Counted from the stretch's first letter, positions 16,871-27,740 are shown. The stretch is DNA of 64,000 nt from Verrucomicrobiaceae bacterium UBA2429 (GCA_002343505.1 DDQZ01000014.1:10321-74320), one strand, 5' to 3'. The notes: generated by a model from the letters alone, not told the origin. Numbers and translations: made by a program.

Positions 16871-18511
16871 TCACTTCTTCTTCCCTTTGCCTTTGCCCTT
16901 GTCCCAAAACTCCTTCTCATCCTGCAGCGGCCCCGCCATGGGCGGGGTCTCGAAGAACCTTCCGTCGTCAATGAGGCGCGGGTCGCCGGTGCGTTGGAGC
17001 TCGTCGAGCAGGCGTTTTTCCATCTCCGCTTTGACGGCTGCGTAGGCGGGGTCGCCGGCGACGTTGGTGGTCTCGTGCGGGTCTTTTTTGAGGTCGTAGA
17101 GTTCGTATTTGGGGCGCTGCCCGTAGACCCACTGGTAATGCTTCGCCCATTCCGCCGAGTTGCGCGCGCCGATGAGCCAGGCCTTCGTCGGGCCGGCGTC
17201 CTCGTCGGGGTGGGTGACGCGCGTGGTCTGTGTGATCTCCTCGGCGGTGGGCTCGGTCTCGCCGGGGCGCAGGCCGTAGGGGTCGCCGAGCGGCCAGCGG
17301 TCGGGGCGGAAGTTGATGATGAAAAGATGATCGTGCGTGGTGAGCGCGCGCTGCGGATAGGGCGTGTAGTCGGCGCGGGCGACTTCGACATGGCGCTCGC
17401 GGCCGGTGACGACCCAGGTGCGTCGCGGGTCCACGAGGCCGGTTTTGTCGGATTTCAAAACGGGCCAGAGGCTGCGCCCGGTCATGACTTCCGGCACGGC
17501 CACGCCGCCGGCTTCGAGGAAGGTGGGGGCGAGGTCGGTGAGGTTGACGAAGTCATCCACGACGCGGCCGCCTTTGACTCCCGGGCCGGTGATGGAGAGG
17601 GAGACGCCGGTGCCGAAGCCGTAGAGGTTGCACTTGCCGTGGGGGAAGCCGGGGGCGCCGTGGTCGCCGCTGATGACGATGAGGGTGTTGTCGAGTTCCC
17701 CGGCTTTTTCGACGGCTTCGATGAGCAGACCGATGGCGTGGTCCCAGGCGGCGATCTCGCCGAAGTAGTCGGCGAGGTCCTCGCGCACCTCGGGCACGTC
17801 GGGGAGGAAGGCGGGCATTTTGCCTTTGAGGCCGCCGGGGTTGATGCCCCAGAGGGCTTTGCCGCTGCCTTTGATCCAGGTGCGGTGGACGTTGGTGGGT
17901 CCGAACCAGTAGCAGAAGGGTTTGCCCGCCTCGCGCGCGGCGAGGAAGTCGCGGAAGTTGCCGCGCACCTCGTCGTAGAGCACTTCTTTGGCGGCCTGGA
18001 GGTCCATGCCTTCGGCGACCATCTTCGTCACATTCTGGGAGAACTGGTTGAACTTGCCGCCCGCCTTTTGATACGAGTGCGCCTGCTGGCCGTAGGGCGC
18101 GTCCGCCGGTGTGCCGGGACTCCAGACTTTGTAGGTCTTGCCGATGTGGTAGCCGGAGTCTTTGAGCAGGAGCGGGTAGGCGGGGATTTGGTCGTCCCAG
18201 ACCGCGCCGCGCAGGATGGCGCCGCGTCCGGTGCGCCAGAAGTACTGGCCGGAGAGCAGGGAGCTGCGGCAGGGCGTGCAGGAGGGGGCGTTGACGTGGG
18301 CGTTGCGGAAGAGCACGCCTTTTTTCGCGATCCTGTCGAAGTTTGGCGTGCGCACCACGTCGTTGATGCCGCCGGGGCCGTTGGCTTCGGCATAGATGCT
18401 GGCGTAGCGGCCCCAGTCGTCGGCGAAAAGGAAGAGGATGTTCGGCCGGTCCGCGGCGCGCAGGTTCAGGCAAAAAAGGAGGGTGAATGCAAGGGCGAGG
18501 GCGGTCTTCAT
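16871..18511 (-). CDS. Secreted arylsulfatase-family sulfatase
   Basis: Exported sulfatase of 546 residues. Signal peptide [20 protein letters not shown] is followed by [17 protein letters not shown], with the metal-binding Asp pair. The formylglycine motif is [12 protein letters not shown]: Cys78-x-Pro80-x-Arg82, so a Cys-type sulfatase that needs FGE maturation. Further ligands appear as [15 protein letters not shown]. The C-terminal part ends [16 protein letters not shown] and a Lys/Gly tail (GKGKGKKK). It probably removes sulfate from a polysaccharide or related ester in the periplasm or outside. It lies between the DUF1553 gene and a DUF1501 gene on the same strand, the common arrangement for these accessory loci. 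FGE itself is not in the window. Confidence 0.92.
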   Translation of the reverse strand: MKTALALAFTLLFCLNLRAADRPNILFLFADDWGRYASIYAEANGPGGINDVVRTPNFDRIAKKGVLFRNAHVNAPSCTPCRSSLLSGQYFWRTGRGAILRGAVWDDQIPAYPLLLKDSGYHIGKTYKVWSPGTPADAPYGQQAHSYQKAGGKFNQFSQNVTKMVAEGMDLQAAKEVLYDEVRGNFRDFLAAREAGKPFCYWFGPTNVHRTWIKGSGKALWGINPGGLKGKMPAFLPDVPEVREDLADYFGEIAAWDHAIGLLIEAVEKAGELDNTLIVISGDHGAPGFPHGKCNLYGFGTGVSLSITGPGVKGGRVVDDFVNLTDLAPTFLEAGGVAVPEVMTGRSLWPVLKSDKTGLVDPRRTWVVTGRERHVEVARADYTPYPQRALTTHDHLFIINFRPDRWPLGDPYGLRPGETEPTAEEITQTTRVTHPDEDAGPTKAWLIGARNSAEWAKHYQWVYGQRPKYELYDLKKDPHETTNVAGDPAYAAVKAEMEKRLLDELQRTGDPRLIDDGRFFETPPMAGPLQDEKEFWDKGKGKGKKK

Positions 18512-18571
18512 GGTCGGGGCAGGGGAACGCGCCGCGCATGGCGGGCTTTCGGGAATGTCGCCCGGCCCGGT

Positions 18572-19963
18572 TCAGCCCAGGATCTCTTTCACCACATGGC
18601 CGTGCACATCGGTGAGGCGGAAGTCGCGCCCGGCGTGGCGGAAGGTGAGCTTTTCGTGGTCGAGACCGAGCAGGTGCAGGATGGTGGCGTGCAGGTCGTG
18701 CATGTGGACTTTGCCATCCACGGCCTGGAAGCCGATGTCGTCCGTGGCGCCGTGCGCGTGCCCTGCCTTGACGCCGCCGCCGGCCAGCCAGACGGTGAAG
18801 CCGCCGGGGTTGTGGTCGCGCCCGGTGCCGTTGCTCTGCGAGTAGGGTGTGCGGCCGAATTCGCCGCCCCACCAGACGAGGGTGTCCTCCAGCAGGCCGC
18901 GCTGTTTGAGGTCGGTGAGCAGGCCGGCGACGGGCTTGTCCACGGCGGCGGCGTGGTCGGCGTGCTTGGGCATGTTGCTGTGCTGGTCCCAGGCGGGGTT
19001 GTTGGAGTTGTCGCCGTAGTTGACCTGGATGTAGCGCACGCCCTGCTCGGCGAGGCGGCGGGCCATGAGGCACTGGCGGCCGTAGTTGTCGGTGGCTTTT
19101 TCGCCGATGCCGTAGAGTTTCAAGGTGGCCTCGGACTCCCGCGCGAGGTCGAGCGCGTCCGGCGCGCGCTGCTGCATGCGCCAGGCCAGCTCGTAGCTCT
19201 CGATGACGGCCTCGATCTCGGTGTCGCCGGGGCGCGCCTGGCGGGCGTTGAGCGCGCCGAGCAGCTCGTACTGCCGCCTTTGCTGCTCCGGTGTCCAGGC
19301 CGCGTTGGCGATGTTTTTGATGCCGGAGTCCGCCGCCGGGATGCCGCTGCGGCCGATGGGCGTGCCCTGGTAAACCGCGGGCAGGAAGGCGTTGCCGTAA
19401 TTGCGCGGGCCGCCGTTGCCCAGGCTGGGGCTGATGGTGAGAAAGCCGGGCAGGTTTTCATTTTCCGAGCCCAGCCCGTACATCACCCACGCGCCCATGC
19501 TGGGGCGGATGAAGCTGGTGGTGCCGGTGTGGAGGAAAAGGGTGGCCGGCCCGTGCGCCACGCCCTCGGTGTGCATGCCGTGGAGGAAGCACATGTCGTC
19601 CACATGCCGGTTCATGTGCGGGAAAAGGCCGGAGGCCCAGCGCCCGCTCCCGCCGTGCCGGGCGTAGTCCCACAGCGGCTTCATGAGATTCTGCGGGGCG
19701 CCCCTGCCGGTCTTGGCGACGGTGCGCGGATCGGCGAGATCGAGCGTCTTTTCATGGTCGCGAATGAGCCGCGGCTTGTAGTCAAAGGAGTCCACATGGC
19801 TCACCCCGCCCTGCATGAAGAGAAAAATGACACGCTTCGCCCTCGGTGTGACGTGCGGCTGCAGGCGCGCGAACGGGGATGAACCGCCGGCCATTGCAGA
19901 GGCGGCCAGCCAGCCGAAACCGCAGCCGGTGGTTTGCAGGAAAGTGCGTCGGGAAGCGTGCAT
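18572..19963 (-). CDS. DUF1501 family protein (Tat-exported)
   Basis: 463 residues. The N-terminus MHASRRTFLQTTGCGFGWLAASAMA carries a twin-Arg motif. The alkaline-phosphatase/sulfatase-like fold motifs of DUF1501 are present: RVIFLFMQGGVSHVDSFDYKP, RRLAEQGVRYIQVNYGDNSNNPAWDQHSNM, LLEDTLVWWGGEFGRTPYSQ and GRDHNPGGFTVWLAGGGVKAGHAHG. The GEFGRTP and GRDHxP blocks hold likely metal ligands. Its role is unknown, but DUF1501 proteins commonly accompany DUF1553 proteins. It lies 61 bp upstream of the sulfatase on the same strand, so the three minus-strand genes from 19963 to 13758 are probably one operon. Confidence 0.92.
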   Translation of the reverse strand: MHASRRTFLQTTGCGFGWLAASAMAGGSSPFARLQPHVTPRAKRVIFLFMQGGVSHVDSFDYKPRLIRDHEKTLDLADPRTVAKTGRGAPQNLMKPLWDYARHGGSGRWASGLFPHMNRHVDDMCFLHGMHTEGVAHGPATLFLHTGTTSFIRPSMGAWVMYGLGSENENLPGFLTISPSLGNGGPRNYGNAFLPAVYQGTPIGRSGIPAADSGIKNIANAAWTPEQQRRQYELLGALNARQARPGDTEIEAVIESYELAWRMQQRAPDALDLARESEATLKLYGIGEKATDNYGRQCLMARRLAEQGVRYIQVNYGDNSNNPAWDQHSNMPKHADHAAAVDKPVAGLLTDLKQRGLLEDTLVWWGGEFGRTPYSQSNGTGRDHNPGGFTVWLAGGGVKAGHAHGATDDIGFQAVDGKVHMHDLHATILHLLGLDHEKLTFRHAGRDFRLTDVHGHVVKEILG

Positions 19964-20107
19964 GACGCCTTAAACGCGCGCACGGCAGGGCGTTTTTGCC
20001 TGCGATGGGCAAGTTTTGCACAAAAATCCGGCTAGAGGCGGGAGGGCTGGGCAAACTTTATGGTTAATATGAAAGATGCTATCTGTTTTCTTTTGGCATG
20101 ATAATTC

Positions 20108-20152
20108 AGGCAAAAACGACCAAAATAACGATGATTTTGGTCGTTTTTGCCT
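20108..20152. repeat. Perfect 19-bp palindrome
   Basis: aggcaaaaacgaccaaaat (20108-20126) and its exact reverse complement (20134-20152) flank a 7-base loop. The stem is A+T-rich with internal T-runs, unusual in this GC-rich context. It could act as a bidirectional terminator for the minus-strand DUF2007 gene or be part of a mobile/repeat element. A second perfect 10-bp inverted repeat, tcaaaaggat / atccttttga, follows directly (20153-20162 and 20182-20191). Confidence 0.8.
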
Positions 20153-20156
20153 TCAA

Positions 20157-20286
20157 AAGGATGGTTTTGACGGCTGTCTTGATCCTTTTGACGGCCGGAA
20201 GGATGCTTTCGGCGGTCATCTTCATACAGACAGCCTTCGAACAGATGCTTTTGGCGGCCGGAATCATGCTTTTTGCCGCTGTTTGA
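20157..20286. repeat. Degenerate 21-bp tandem repeat (about six units)
   Basis: Aligning on ATGCTTTTGGCGGCCGGA gives six consecutive 21-bp units from about 20158 to 20284 (AGG-ATG-GTT-TTG-ACG-GCT-GTC; TTG-ATC-CTT-TTG-ACG-GCC-GGA; and so on), each differing at several positions. The + frame yields heptads such as RMVLTAV / LILLTAG / MLLAAGI, but there is no plausible RBS. The other parts of the 413-bp gap 19964-20376 are AT-rich and show no gene. Confidence 0.65.
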
Positions 20287-20376
20287 ATGAAGACGATGCC
20301 CGGCTTGGTGCTTCCGAGGGCTGTCTGTGGCAGTATGGCTTTTGTTTGGACCGGCAGGCTGGCTCCGGTCTGGATT

Positions 20377-20801
20377 TTATTCGCCGCTTGCGGGGGCTGT
20401 CTCGGCAAGGGCGGACTCTTTGCCGCGCCAGTCGCAGGCTTGGCATTTCCAGCGTGGCCAGAGCAGGGGCAGGGGAATGCCGATGAGGGCGGTGACAAAG
20501 AAAAAGCTTTTGCCATCTGGATCGGGCGCCACTTCCCTGGAACCGCAGGCTGGGCAGTGAAAGCAGCCCGCCTCCTCGTCCAGCTCGGTGTCGGAGAGGT
20601 CCAGCTCGGAAGCCAGGCAGGCGCGCGCCGCCGCCTCATCCTCCTGGGCCACCAGCAGTCTGACACCGCCGATGGCGTTGGAGAGGTACCAATGCCACTG
20701 GATGACATTTTCATCGGCCACATGCGCCTCAATGCCCTGGCCCTCCAGCTTGATGCGCGCCAGGTGGGCCTGCTCGGGGAGGGAGTATTTGGCGATGGTG
20801 A

Positions 20802-20805
<4 letters not shown>
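20377..20805 (-). CDS. DUF2007-like signal-transducing protein with zinc ribbon and membrane segment
   Basis: 142 residues. The N-terminal ~75 residues (MITIAKYSLPEQAHLARIKLEGQGIEAHVADENV, interrupted here only by its natural order; then GGVRLLVAQEDEAAARACL) fit the DUF2007 ferredoxin-like fold. Two CxxC pairs follow, CPAC and CQAC, forming a zinc-ribbon pattern on either side of one hydrophobic segment (FFFVTALIGIPLPLLW). Its ATG overlaps the stop of the upstream response-regulator gene by 4 bp (ATGA), so the two are translationally coupled. DUF2007 is annotated as a putative signal transducer in Pfam; the exact role is unknown. It may be membrane-tethered by the single span. Confidence 0.78.
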
Positions 20806-22283
<1,478 letters not shown>

Positions 22284-22367
22284 GGTGCTGCCGCATCTTG
22301 GACAAGGCGCTGAAAAAGTCAAAACGTCTCACTTTTCCATCTGAAAGCCTGCCTGTGTCAGCCGCGT

Positions 22368-23738
22368 ATGTGGCCCGTGCTCACTCTCTCCGGCAATTCC
22401 CACGGCAAACTCTGCGACGGCATGGCCCGTCGTGATTTCCTGCGCATCGGCGGCCTCGCCATGGGCGGCCTCACGCTGCCCGACCTCCTCAAAGCCGAGG
22501 CTGAGGCGAAAACGGGACGAAGCTACAAGTCCATCATCATGATCTACCTCTGCGGCGCGCCGCCGCACCAGGACATGTGGGATCTGAAAATGGACGCGCC
22601 GCTGGAAATCCGCGGCCCCTACAAGCCCATCTCCACGAACGTGCCCGGCATCCAAATCTCCGAGCACGCGCCGCGCCTGGCGAGGATGATGGACAAGCTG
22701 GTGCCCATCCGCAGCATGTGGGGCTCCCCCACCGGCGCGCACGACTCCTTCATCTGCTACACCGGCCGCGCGCCGAACCCCGCCGGCGGAGCCGCGCCCA
22801 CTGGCGCGCAGTCGGACCATCCTTCCTTCGGCTCTGTCATCTCCTCTTTGCAAGGCCAGGCCGACCCCGCCATCCCCGCCTTTGTCGGACTCGCGCCCAA
22901 AGCCGGCCATCCGCCTTACGGCTCGCCGGGGCATCCGGGTTACATGGGGCCCGCGCATTCCGCCTTCCGTCCGAACGGCGCGGGAGTGGAGGATTTGAAG
23001 CTGAACAATGTCTCCGTCGCCCGCCTGGACGACCGCCGCTCGCTGCTCGAAGGCTTCGATCAATTCCGCCGCGATGTGGACCACAGCGGCCTGGTGGAGA
23101 GCATGGACTCTTTCAATCAACAAGCCTTCAACGTGCTGACATCCAGCAAGCTGCTCGACGCCCTCGACCTGGAAAAAGAATCGCCAAAAACCCGCGAACG
23201 CTACGGCAAGGGCGACCCGAAAAACTACGGCGACGGCGCGCCGCTGAACCTGGAGCACTTCCTCATGGCCCGCCGCCTCGTCGAGGCCGGCGCGCGCGTG
23301 GTGACGCTGAACTTCGGGCGCTGGGACTTCCACGACAACAACTACCCGCAACTGCTGCGCCACCTGCCCTTGTTCGATCAAGGCATGAGCGCGCTGGTGC
23401 AGGATCTGCATGATCGCGGTCTCGACAAGGACGTGGCGGTCGTGGCCTGGGGCGAGTTTGGCCGCACCCCCACCCTCAACGCCCAGGGCGGGCGCGACCA
23501 CTGGCCGCGCGTGGGCGGTGCGTTGCTGGCGGGAGGCGGTTTCCAGACCGGCCAGGTCATCGGCGCCACCGACCGCCTCGCGGGCGAGCCCACCGAGCGC
23601 CCTGTGCATTTCGGCGAGGTCTTCGCCAGCCTTTACCAGTTCATGGGCATTGACCCGCACAAAACCACCGTCAACGACCTCACCGGCCGCCCGCAATACC
23701 TCGTGGACGGCTGGCAGGCCATGCCGGAGCTGATTTGA
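22368..23738 (+). CDS. DUF1501 family protein
   Basis: 456 residues. An extended N-region ends in [19 protein letters not shown], a Tat-type signal. Family motifs follow: [58 protein letters not shown] and [19 protein letters not shown], then a C-terminal LTGRPQYLVDGW. The GEFGRTP and GRDHWP blocks are shared with all the other DUF1501 copies here. It is closely similar to the copy at 25212 (same N-terminal [23 protein letters not shown] pattern and C-terminal GRPQYL), so they are recent paralogues. It is first of three tandem + strand genes with 3-24 bp gaps, a likely operon. Confidence 0.92.
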   Translation: MWPVLTLSGNSHGKLCDGMARRDFLRIGGLAMGGLTLPDLLKAEAEAKTGRSYKSIIMIYLCGAPPHQDMWDLKMDAPLEIRGPYKPISTNVPGIQISEHAPRLARMMDKLVPIRSMWGSPTGAHDSFICYTGRAPNPAGGAAPTGAQSDHPSFGSVISSLQGQADPAIPAFVGLAPKAGHPPYGSPGHPGYMGPAHSAFRPNGAGVEDLKLNNVSVARLDDRRSLLEGFDQFRRDVDHSGLVESMDSFNQQAFNVLTSSKLLDALDLEKESPKTRERYGKGDPKNYGDGAPLNLEHFLMARRLVEAGARVVTLNFGRWDFHDNNYPQLLRHLPLFDQGMSALVQDLHDRGLDKDVAVVAWGEFGRTPTLNAQGGRDHWPRVGGALLAGGGFQTGQVIGATDRLAGEPTERPVHFGEVFASLYQFMGIDPHKTTVNDLTGRPQYLVDGWQAMPELI

Positions 23739-23741
23739 ATC

Positions 23742-25187
23742 ATGCCCCTCCCGCACCCAGCGCATCCGCTCAGCCGCCGAGAGATTCTCCAGGCGGGGGC
23801 GGTGGGTCTCCTGGGGCTGGGCATGAACCACCTCACGGGTTTGCGCGCCCTGGCCGCTCCAGGCGCCGCGCCGCAGCCGCGCGCGAAATCCGTCATCTAC
23901 ATCTTCCTCTCCGGCGGATTGGCGCAGCATGAGAGCTTCGACATGAAGCCCGACGCGCCCATGGAAGTGCGCGGCGAGTTCAAGCCCATCCGCACCCGCA
24001 CGCCCGGCACCCACATCTGCGAGCACCTGCCGAAGCTGGCGCGCATTTCGGAAAAGTGGTCGCTCGTCCGATCTCTCACCCACGGAAACAGCGAGCACTC
24101 CCAGGGCCATCACGTCATGCTCACAGGCCGCAGCGATGTGCCGCCGGACTTTGACCCGACCAAGCCGAAAAAGTCCGACCACCCCAGCATGGCCGCCCTC
24201 GCCAGCGCCCTGCTGCCGCGGCGCAAGGACAACCTGCCGCCCTCCATCGTCCTGCCTGACAAAATCGTCCACCGCACCGGACGCACTCTGGCAGGCCAGT
24301 TCGCCGGCACGCTCGGCTCCCAGCACGATCCCTGGTTTCTGGAGATGGCGCCCTACCATCCCAACCACTACGGCGCCTATCCCGGCTACCTTTTCCATCA
24401 CGAGCGCGGCGCCGAGACCGACGACACACTAACCTTCCGCGCCCCGCATCTTTCCCTGCCGCAGGGCCTCTCGCTGGACCGCGTGCTCGACCGCGTCTCA
24501 CTGCGCGACTCTCTGGAAACGCAGACAGAAAACCTTGCAGCCCTTGCAGGCGATCCCGCTTTCGACACCTACCGCGAAGCCGCCGTCTCCCTGCTCGGCA
24601 ACCGCCAGGTCCACGACGCCTTCAGCCTCGACAAAGTGCCGCCCGAAAAGCTGGACCGTTACGGCAGGCACAGCTTCGGCTGGTCCCTGCTCATGGCGAG
24701 GCGGCTCATCGAAAGTGGCGTGCGCATGGTGCAGGTGAACCTCGGCAACAACGAAAGCTGGGACACCCACCAGGCCGCCTGGCGCAACCTCAAAGACTAC
24801 CTGCTGCCGCCCATGGACCAGGCCGTGAGCGCGCTCATCGAGGACCTCGACGCCAGCGGCCTGCTGGATGACACGCTCATTGTCATGGGCAGCGAGTTTG
24901 GCCGCACGCCGAAGATTTCCAAAATCACCGCCACCGCCCTGCCCGGACGCGACCACTGGGGCCATGTGCAAAGCGTGCTCCTCGCCGGTGGCGGCATCCA
25001 AGGCGGGCGCGTCATCGGCAGCAGCGACAAAATCGGCGGCTACCCCGCCAGCGAAGCGCAGACGCCCGAAAACCTCGCCGCCACCATCTACGAAGCCCTC
25101 GGCCTGCCGCGCGAGATCATGTGGCACGACTTCACCAGCCGCCCGCACCCGCTCTACATGGGGTCGCCGATTTCCGGCCTGATGTGA
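23742..25187 (+). CDS. DUF1501 family protein
   Basis: 481 residues, starting 3 bp after the previous stop, so co-translated. Signal region: LSRREILQAGAVGLLGLGMNHLTGL. Motifs: VIYIFLSGGLAQHESFDMKP, RLIESGVRMVQVNLGNNESWDTH, LIVMGSEFGRTPKIS and GRDHWGHVQSVLLAGGGIQGGRV. The C-terminus ends in HDFTSRPHPLYMGSPISGLM. It is more distant from its two flanking paralogues than they are from each other. Function is unknown; export through Tat is inferred. Confidence 0.92.
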   Translation: MPLPHPAHPLSRREILQAGAVGLLGLGMNHLTGLRALAAPGAAPQPRAKSVIYIFLSGGLAQHESFDMKPDAPMEVRGEFKPIRTRTPGTHICEHLPKLARISEKWSLVRSLTHGNSEHSQGHHVMLTGRSDVPPDFDPTKPKKSDHPSMAALASALLPRRKDNLPPSIVLPDKIVHRTGRTLAGQFAGTLGSQHDPWFLEMAPYHPNHYGAYPGYLFHHERGAETDDTLTFRAPHLSLPQGLSLDRVLDRVSLRDSLETQTENLAALAGDPAFDTYREAAVSLLGNRQVHDAFSLDKVPPEKLDRYGRHSFGWSLLMARRLIESGVRMVQVNLGNNESWDTHQAAWRNLKDYLLPPMDQAVSALIEDLDASGLLDDTLIVMGSEFGRTPKISKITATALPGRDHWGHVQSVLLAGGGIQGGRVIGSSDKIGGYPASEAQTPENLAATIYEALGLPREIMWHDFTSRPHPLYMGSPISGLM

Positions 25188-25211
25188 TTTCTCGCCGCGG
25201 CAAGAGGTCTC

Positions 25212-26591
25212 ATGGGCACCGCGTATTCTGCCAACCACCTCCCGGCCATGCTTTCCATCCCAGGCTCCTCCCATCGCGGTTTTTGCGACGGCAAAACGCG
25301 GCGCGATTTCCTCAAGATCGGCGGTCTCGCCATGGGCGGGCTTTCCCTGCCGGAGCTGCTGCGCGCCGAGGCCTCTCAAAATCAAAAGCCCGGGCACAAG
25401 GCCGTCATCATGGTCTTCCTGCCCGGCGGCCCCTCGCACCAGGACATTTTTGACTTGAAGCCGCACGCGCCCTCGGAGATTCGCGGCGAGTTCAAGCCCA
25501 TAGGCACCAATGTGGACGGCATTCAAATATGCGAGCACCTGCCGCGTCTGGCGCGCATGATGGACCGCTGCACGATCATCCGCTCCATGGCCGACTGCGA
25601 CAGCAGCCACGACGCCTTTCAGTGCCTCACCGGGCGCAGCGCGCGCCAGCAGCCGCCCGGAGGCTGGCCCGCCTTCGGCTCCATCGTCTCCCGCCTGCAA
25701 GGCACCGTGGACAAAGCCATGCCGCCCTTTGTCGGCCTCTCGCCGAAAATGGGCCACATGCCCTGGGCGCGCAATGGCGAGCCGGGTTACCTCGGCGTGG
25801 CGCACGCGCCCTTCGAGCCGAACCGCGGCGGCGGCACCGATGACATGACGCTGCGCGGCATGACACTCGACCGCCTGCATGACCGCGCCGGTTTGCTCAA
25901 GAGCTTCGACCAACTGCGCCGCGACCTCGACGCCTCCGGTCTCATGGAGGGCATGGACGCCTTCAACGAGCAGGCGCTCGGCGTGCTCACCAGCCCGAAG
26001 CTGCTGCAAGCGCTCGACCTCACCCGCGAGGACAGCCGCATCACCGAACGCTACGGCAAAGGCGAGAACAAAAACCGCGACGACGGCGGCCCGCGCCTCA
26101 CCGACCACTTCCTCGCCGCCCGCCGTCTCGTCGAGGCCGGCGCGCGTGTCGTCACCCTCGGCTTCAGCCGCTGGGACTATCACAGCAACAACTTCGGCCA
26201 GCTCCGCGAGGACCTGCCCCTGCTCGACAGCGCCCTCAGCGCCCTGCTCACCGACCTGCGGGAGCGCGGCATGGACAAGGACGTGGCCGTGGTCGTGTGG
26301 GGCGAGTTTGGCCGCACCCCGGTCATCAATGCCCAGGGCGGGCGCGACCACTGGCCGCGCGTCTCCTGCGCCATGCTCGCCGGCGGCGCCTTCCGCCACG
26401 GCCAGGTCATCGGCGCCACCGACAAAGTGGCCGGCGAGGCCACCGAGCGCCCCGTGGCTTTTGGCGAGGTCTTCGCCACGCTCTATCACCACCTCGGCAT
26501 TGATGTGGGCAAAGTCACCCTCAATGACTTCAGCGGCCGCCCGCAATACCTCATCGAAGGCGCGCACCAGCCGCTTGCCGAGTTGATGTGA
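25212..26591 (+). CDS. DUF1501 family protein
   Basis: 459 residues, close paralogue of the gene at 22368. The N-terminal region reads [23 protein letters not shown] (Tat-like). Motifs include [58 protein letters not shown] and [19 protein letters not shown]; it ends [19 protein letters not shown]. The start could be ATG 25212 (MGTAYSAN) or the in-frame ATG at 25248 (MLSIPGSSH), which matches other family starts better. It is the last gene of the three-gene run, followed by an IS remnant. Confidence 0.92.
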   Translation: MGTAYSANHLPAMLSIPGSSHRGFCDGKTRRDFLKIGGLAMGGLSLPELLRAEASQNQKPGHKAVIMVFLPGGPSHQDIFDLKPHAPSEIRGEFKPIGTNVDGIQICEHLPRLARMMDRCTIIRSMADCDSSHDAFQCLTGRSARQQPPGGWPAFGSIVSRLQGTVDKAMPPFVGLSPKMGHMPWARNGEPGYLGVAHAPFEPNRGGGTDDMTLRGMTLDRLHDRAGLLKSFDQLRRDLDASGLMEGMDAFNEQALGVLTSPKLLQALDLTREDSRITERYGKGENKNRDDGGPRLTDHFLAARRLVEAGARVVTLGFSRWDYHSNNFGQLREDLPLLDSALSALLTDLRERGMDKDVAVVVWGEFGRTPVINAQGGRDHWPRVSCAMLAGGAFRHGQVIGATDKVAGEATERPVAFGEVFATLYHHLGIDVGKVTLNDFSGRPQYLIEGAHQPLAELM

Positions 26592-26704
26592 GATGCAGGC
26601 TTCGTTCGATGGCTTCTGTCATCAGCTTGTTCACTTGAAATGGGTCTTGCGACAAGCTCGATCATCAAGTATAAGACAAAGTGATTTAAACCCGGATACC
26701 GAAG

Positions 26705-27073
26705 TTAGGCGGCGTTTTTGAGGTTGTTTAGAGACGGAGCGGCCACCTCAGGTTCCAACTTCGGCGAAGTTCGTTTTCGCCAAGCCAAGAGCTTGTCGAT
26801 CAAGGGCTGGTGCTTCTTCGTGCCACCCCAGCTTTGCGCGATGTAGAGCACCGGCTGACGTCCCCGTCTGCCCAGGATAGCTCCACCGATGAACACCGCG
26901 CTGCGCAGTGTCGCGGGGCGTTGATAGTGCTTTTCGCTGCGCGTGCCGGTGGCTTGTTGGTAGAGGCTCAGGAGGTTGAACGCGAAGATCACGCTCAAAA
27001 ACGCCGCTTCCGTGGCGTAACTGCCGCATGCAAAAGCCGTCGGCAGCCAGGTCGTGAATTGCCTCAAGAACAA
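26705..27073 (-). pseudogene. IS1380-type transposase, C-terminal remnant
   Basis: The frame reads LRQFTTWLPTAFACGSYATEAAFLS, then VIFAFNLLSLYQQATGTRSE, RPATLRSAVFIGGAILGRRG and QPVLYIAQSWGG. The pattern ATEAAFxxxxxxxNLLSLxQ followed by TLRxxxFxxGGxLxxxGRxxVLxxA is the C-terminal end of IS1380-family transposases. Only about 120 residues remain; the catalytic part is missing because the coding strand is cut at about 27083, where composition drops sharply in G+C and an Rhs-tip fragment begins. An ATACCGAAGTTAGGC stretch just beyond the stop may belong to the IS end. Confidence 0.75.
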
Positions 27074-27236
27074 AGAGAGCGATGTGAAATTAAATGATTG
27101 CGTTTATGATATAACGAAATTTAACAATTGCATGAAAAATGCATGTTCTTCGGGTGAAACTGGAGTATATTATTCACTATTCAGCAATTGTTGGCATTGG
27201 CGTGAAAAAGCCATTTCCAAATGCATGAAAGAATAA
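27054..27236 (+). pseudogene. Orphan C-terminal tip fragment, possibly of an Rhs/polymorphic toxin
   Basis: A 60-codon frame from GTG 27054; the first ~10 codons overlap the IS remnant, so the true start is lost. The rest is AT-rich and Cys-rich: LNDCVYDITKFNNCMKNACS, then GVYYSLFSNCWHWREKAISK and CMKE. The YSLFSNCWHWxxKA block resembles the NC-x-W ending of NlpC/P60- or LRAT-like toxin domains found at Rhs C-termini, but the catalytic upstream half is missing. The position next to a lipoprotein gene and another Rhs gene supports an orphan tip. The identification is tentative. Confidence 0.45.
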
Positions 27237-27257
27237 AAAAGACAACCAAATAAAAAA

Positions 27258-27737
27258 ATGACGAATTTTTATCATTTAATATCGTTGCTTCAACTGGCTG
27301 TGTTAGCTTCATGTTGTTCCAACAACAATATTACGAGCATTGGAAGTTGTCAAAAAATTGGAAATTGCAAGTTCGGTTATAATGAATTTATATTCCATGA
27401 GCCTAGCAATGTGTTTGCAAAACAAATTGTTATAGTGACAGAGAAAACAACGGAAAGACCGAATATAAGCCACATGGCATACATTGACACTCATGGAAAT
27501 TTCCGCAAAATGACATCAGGTGATGAAATACAGAAAACAAATTGGATTTCAAAAAATAATAACCTAACAAAAATGGCATGGGTATGGAAAGGTCAAGTTT
27601 CGGAAGATTTTACCACGAGTAATGCATCGTCTAAGTTAATAATTAGATCACACAGTAAAATGCAATTTGATATCTACTTGTTTTATTTCAAGTCCTTGCG
27701 TCAGATTCCGTTTGGAGTACGCTTGTTTCCGCATTAG
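27258..27737 (+). CDS. Putative lipoprotein, candidate immunity protein to the orphan tip
   Basis: 159 residues, AT-rich (A/T-ending codons) and unlike the host genes. MTNFYHLISLLQLAVLASCCSN looks like a lipoprotein signal with lipobox LASC (Cys19). The mature part is beta-rich and Lys/Asn-rich (IVIVTEKTTERPNISHMAYI, TKMAWVWKGQVSEDF), with no family I recognise. It starts 21 bp after the tip fragment, the usual tip-immunity spacing. A periplasm-facing immunity protein would suit a toxin acting in the envelope. The immunity role is inferred only from position and composition. Confidence 0.5.
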   Translation: MTNFYHLISLLQLAVLASCCSNNNITSIGSCQKIGNCKFGYNEFIFHEPSNVFAKQIVIVTEKTTERPNISHMAYIDTHGNFRKMTSGDEIQKTNWISKNNNLTKMAWVWKGQVSEDFTTSNASSKLIIRSHSKMQFDIYLFYFKSLRQIPFGVRLFPH

Positions 27738-27740
27738 ACA

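Noticed and set aside
16994..19882. 962-codon open frame on the + strand
   Set aside because: It lies antisense to the sulfatase and DUF1501 genes, whose motifs are complete; in GC-rich DNA antisense frames stay open. Its translation is Gly/Ala/Val/His-rich without domains.
20098..20286. Small + strand ORF of 62 codons over the palindrome and 21-bp repeats
   Set aside because: No RBS, starts inside a repeat region and its heptads follow directly from the 21-bp unit.
22284..22367. Sigma-54 promoter between the regulator and the DUF1501 genes
   Set aside because: No GG-N10-GC element with proper spacing could be convincingly placed.
22329..26567. Two ~690-codon minus-strand frames opposite the DUF1501 genes
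   Set aside because: Similar to each other only because the sense genes are paralogues; no motifs of their own.
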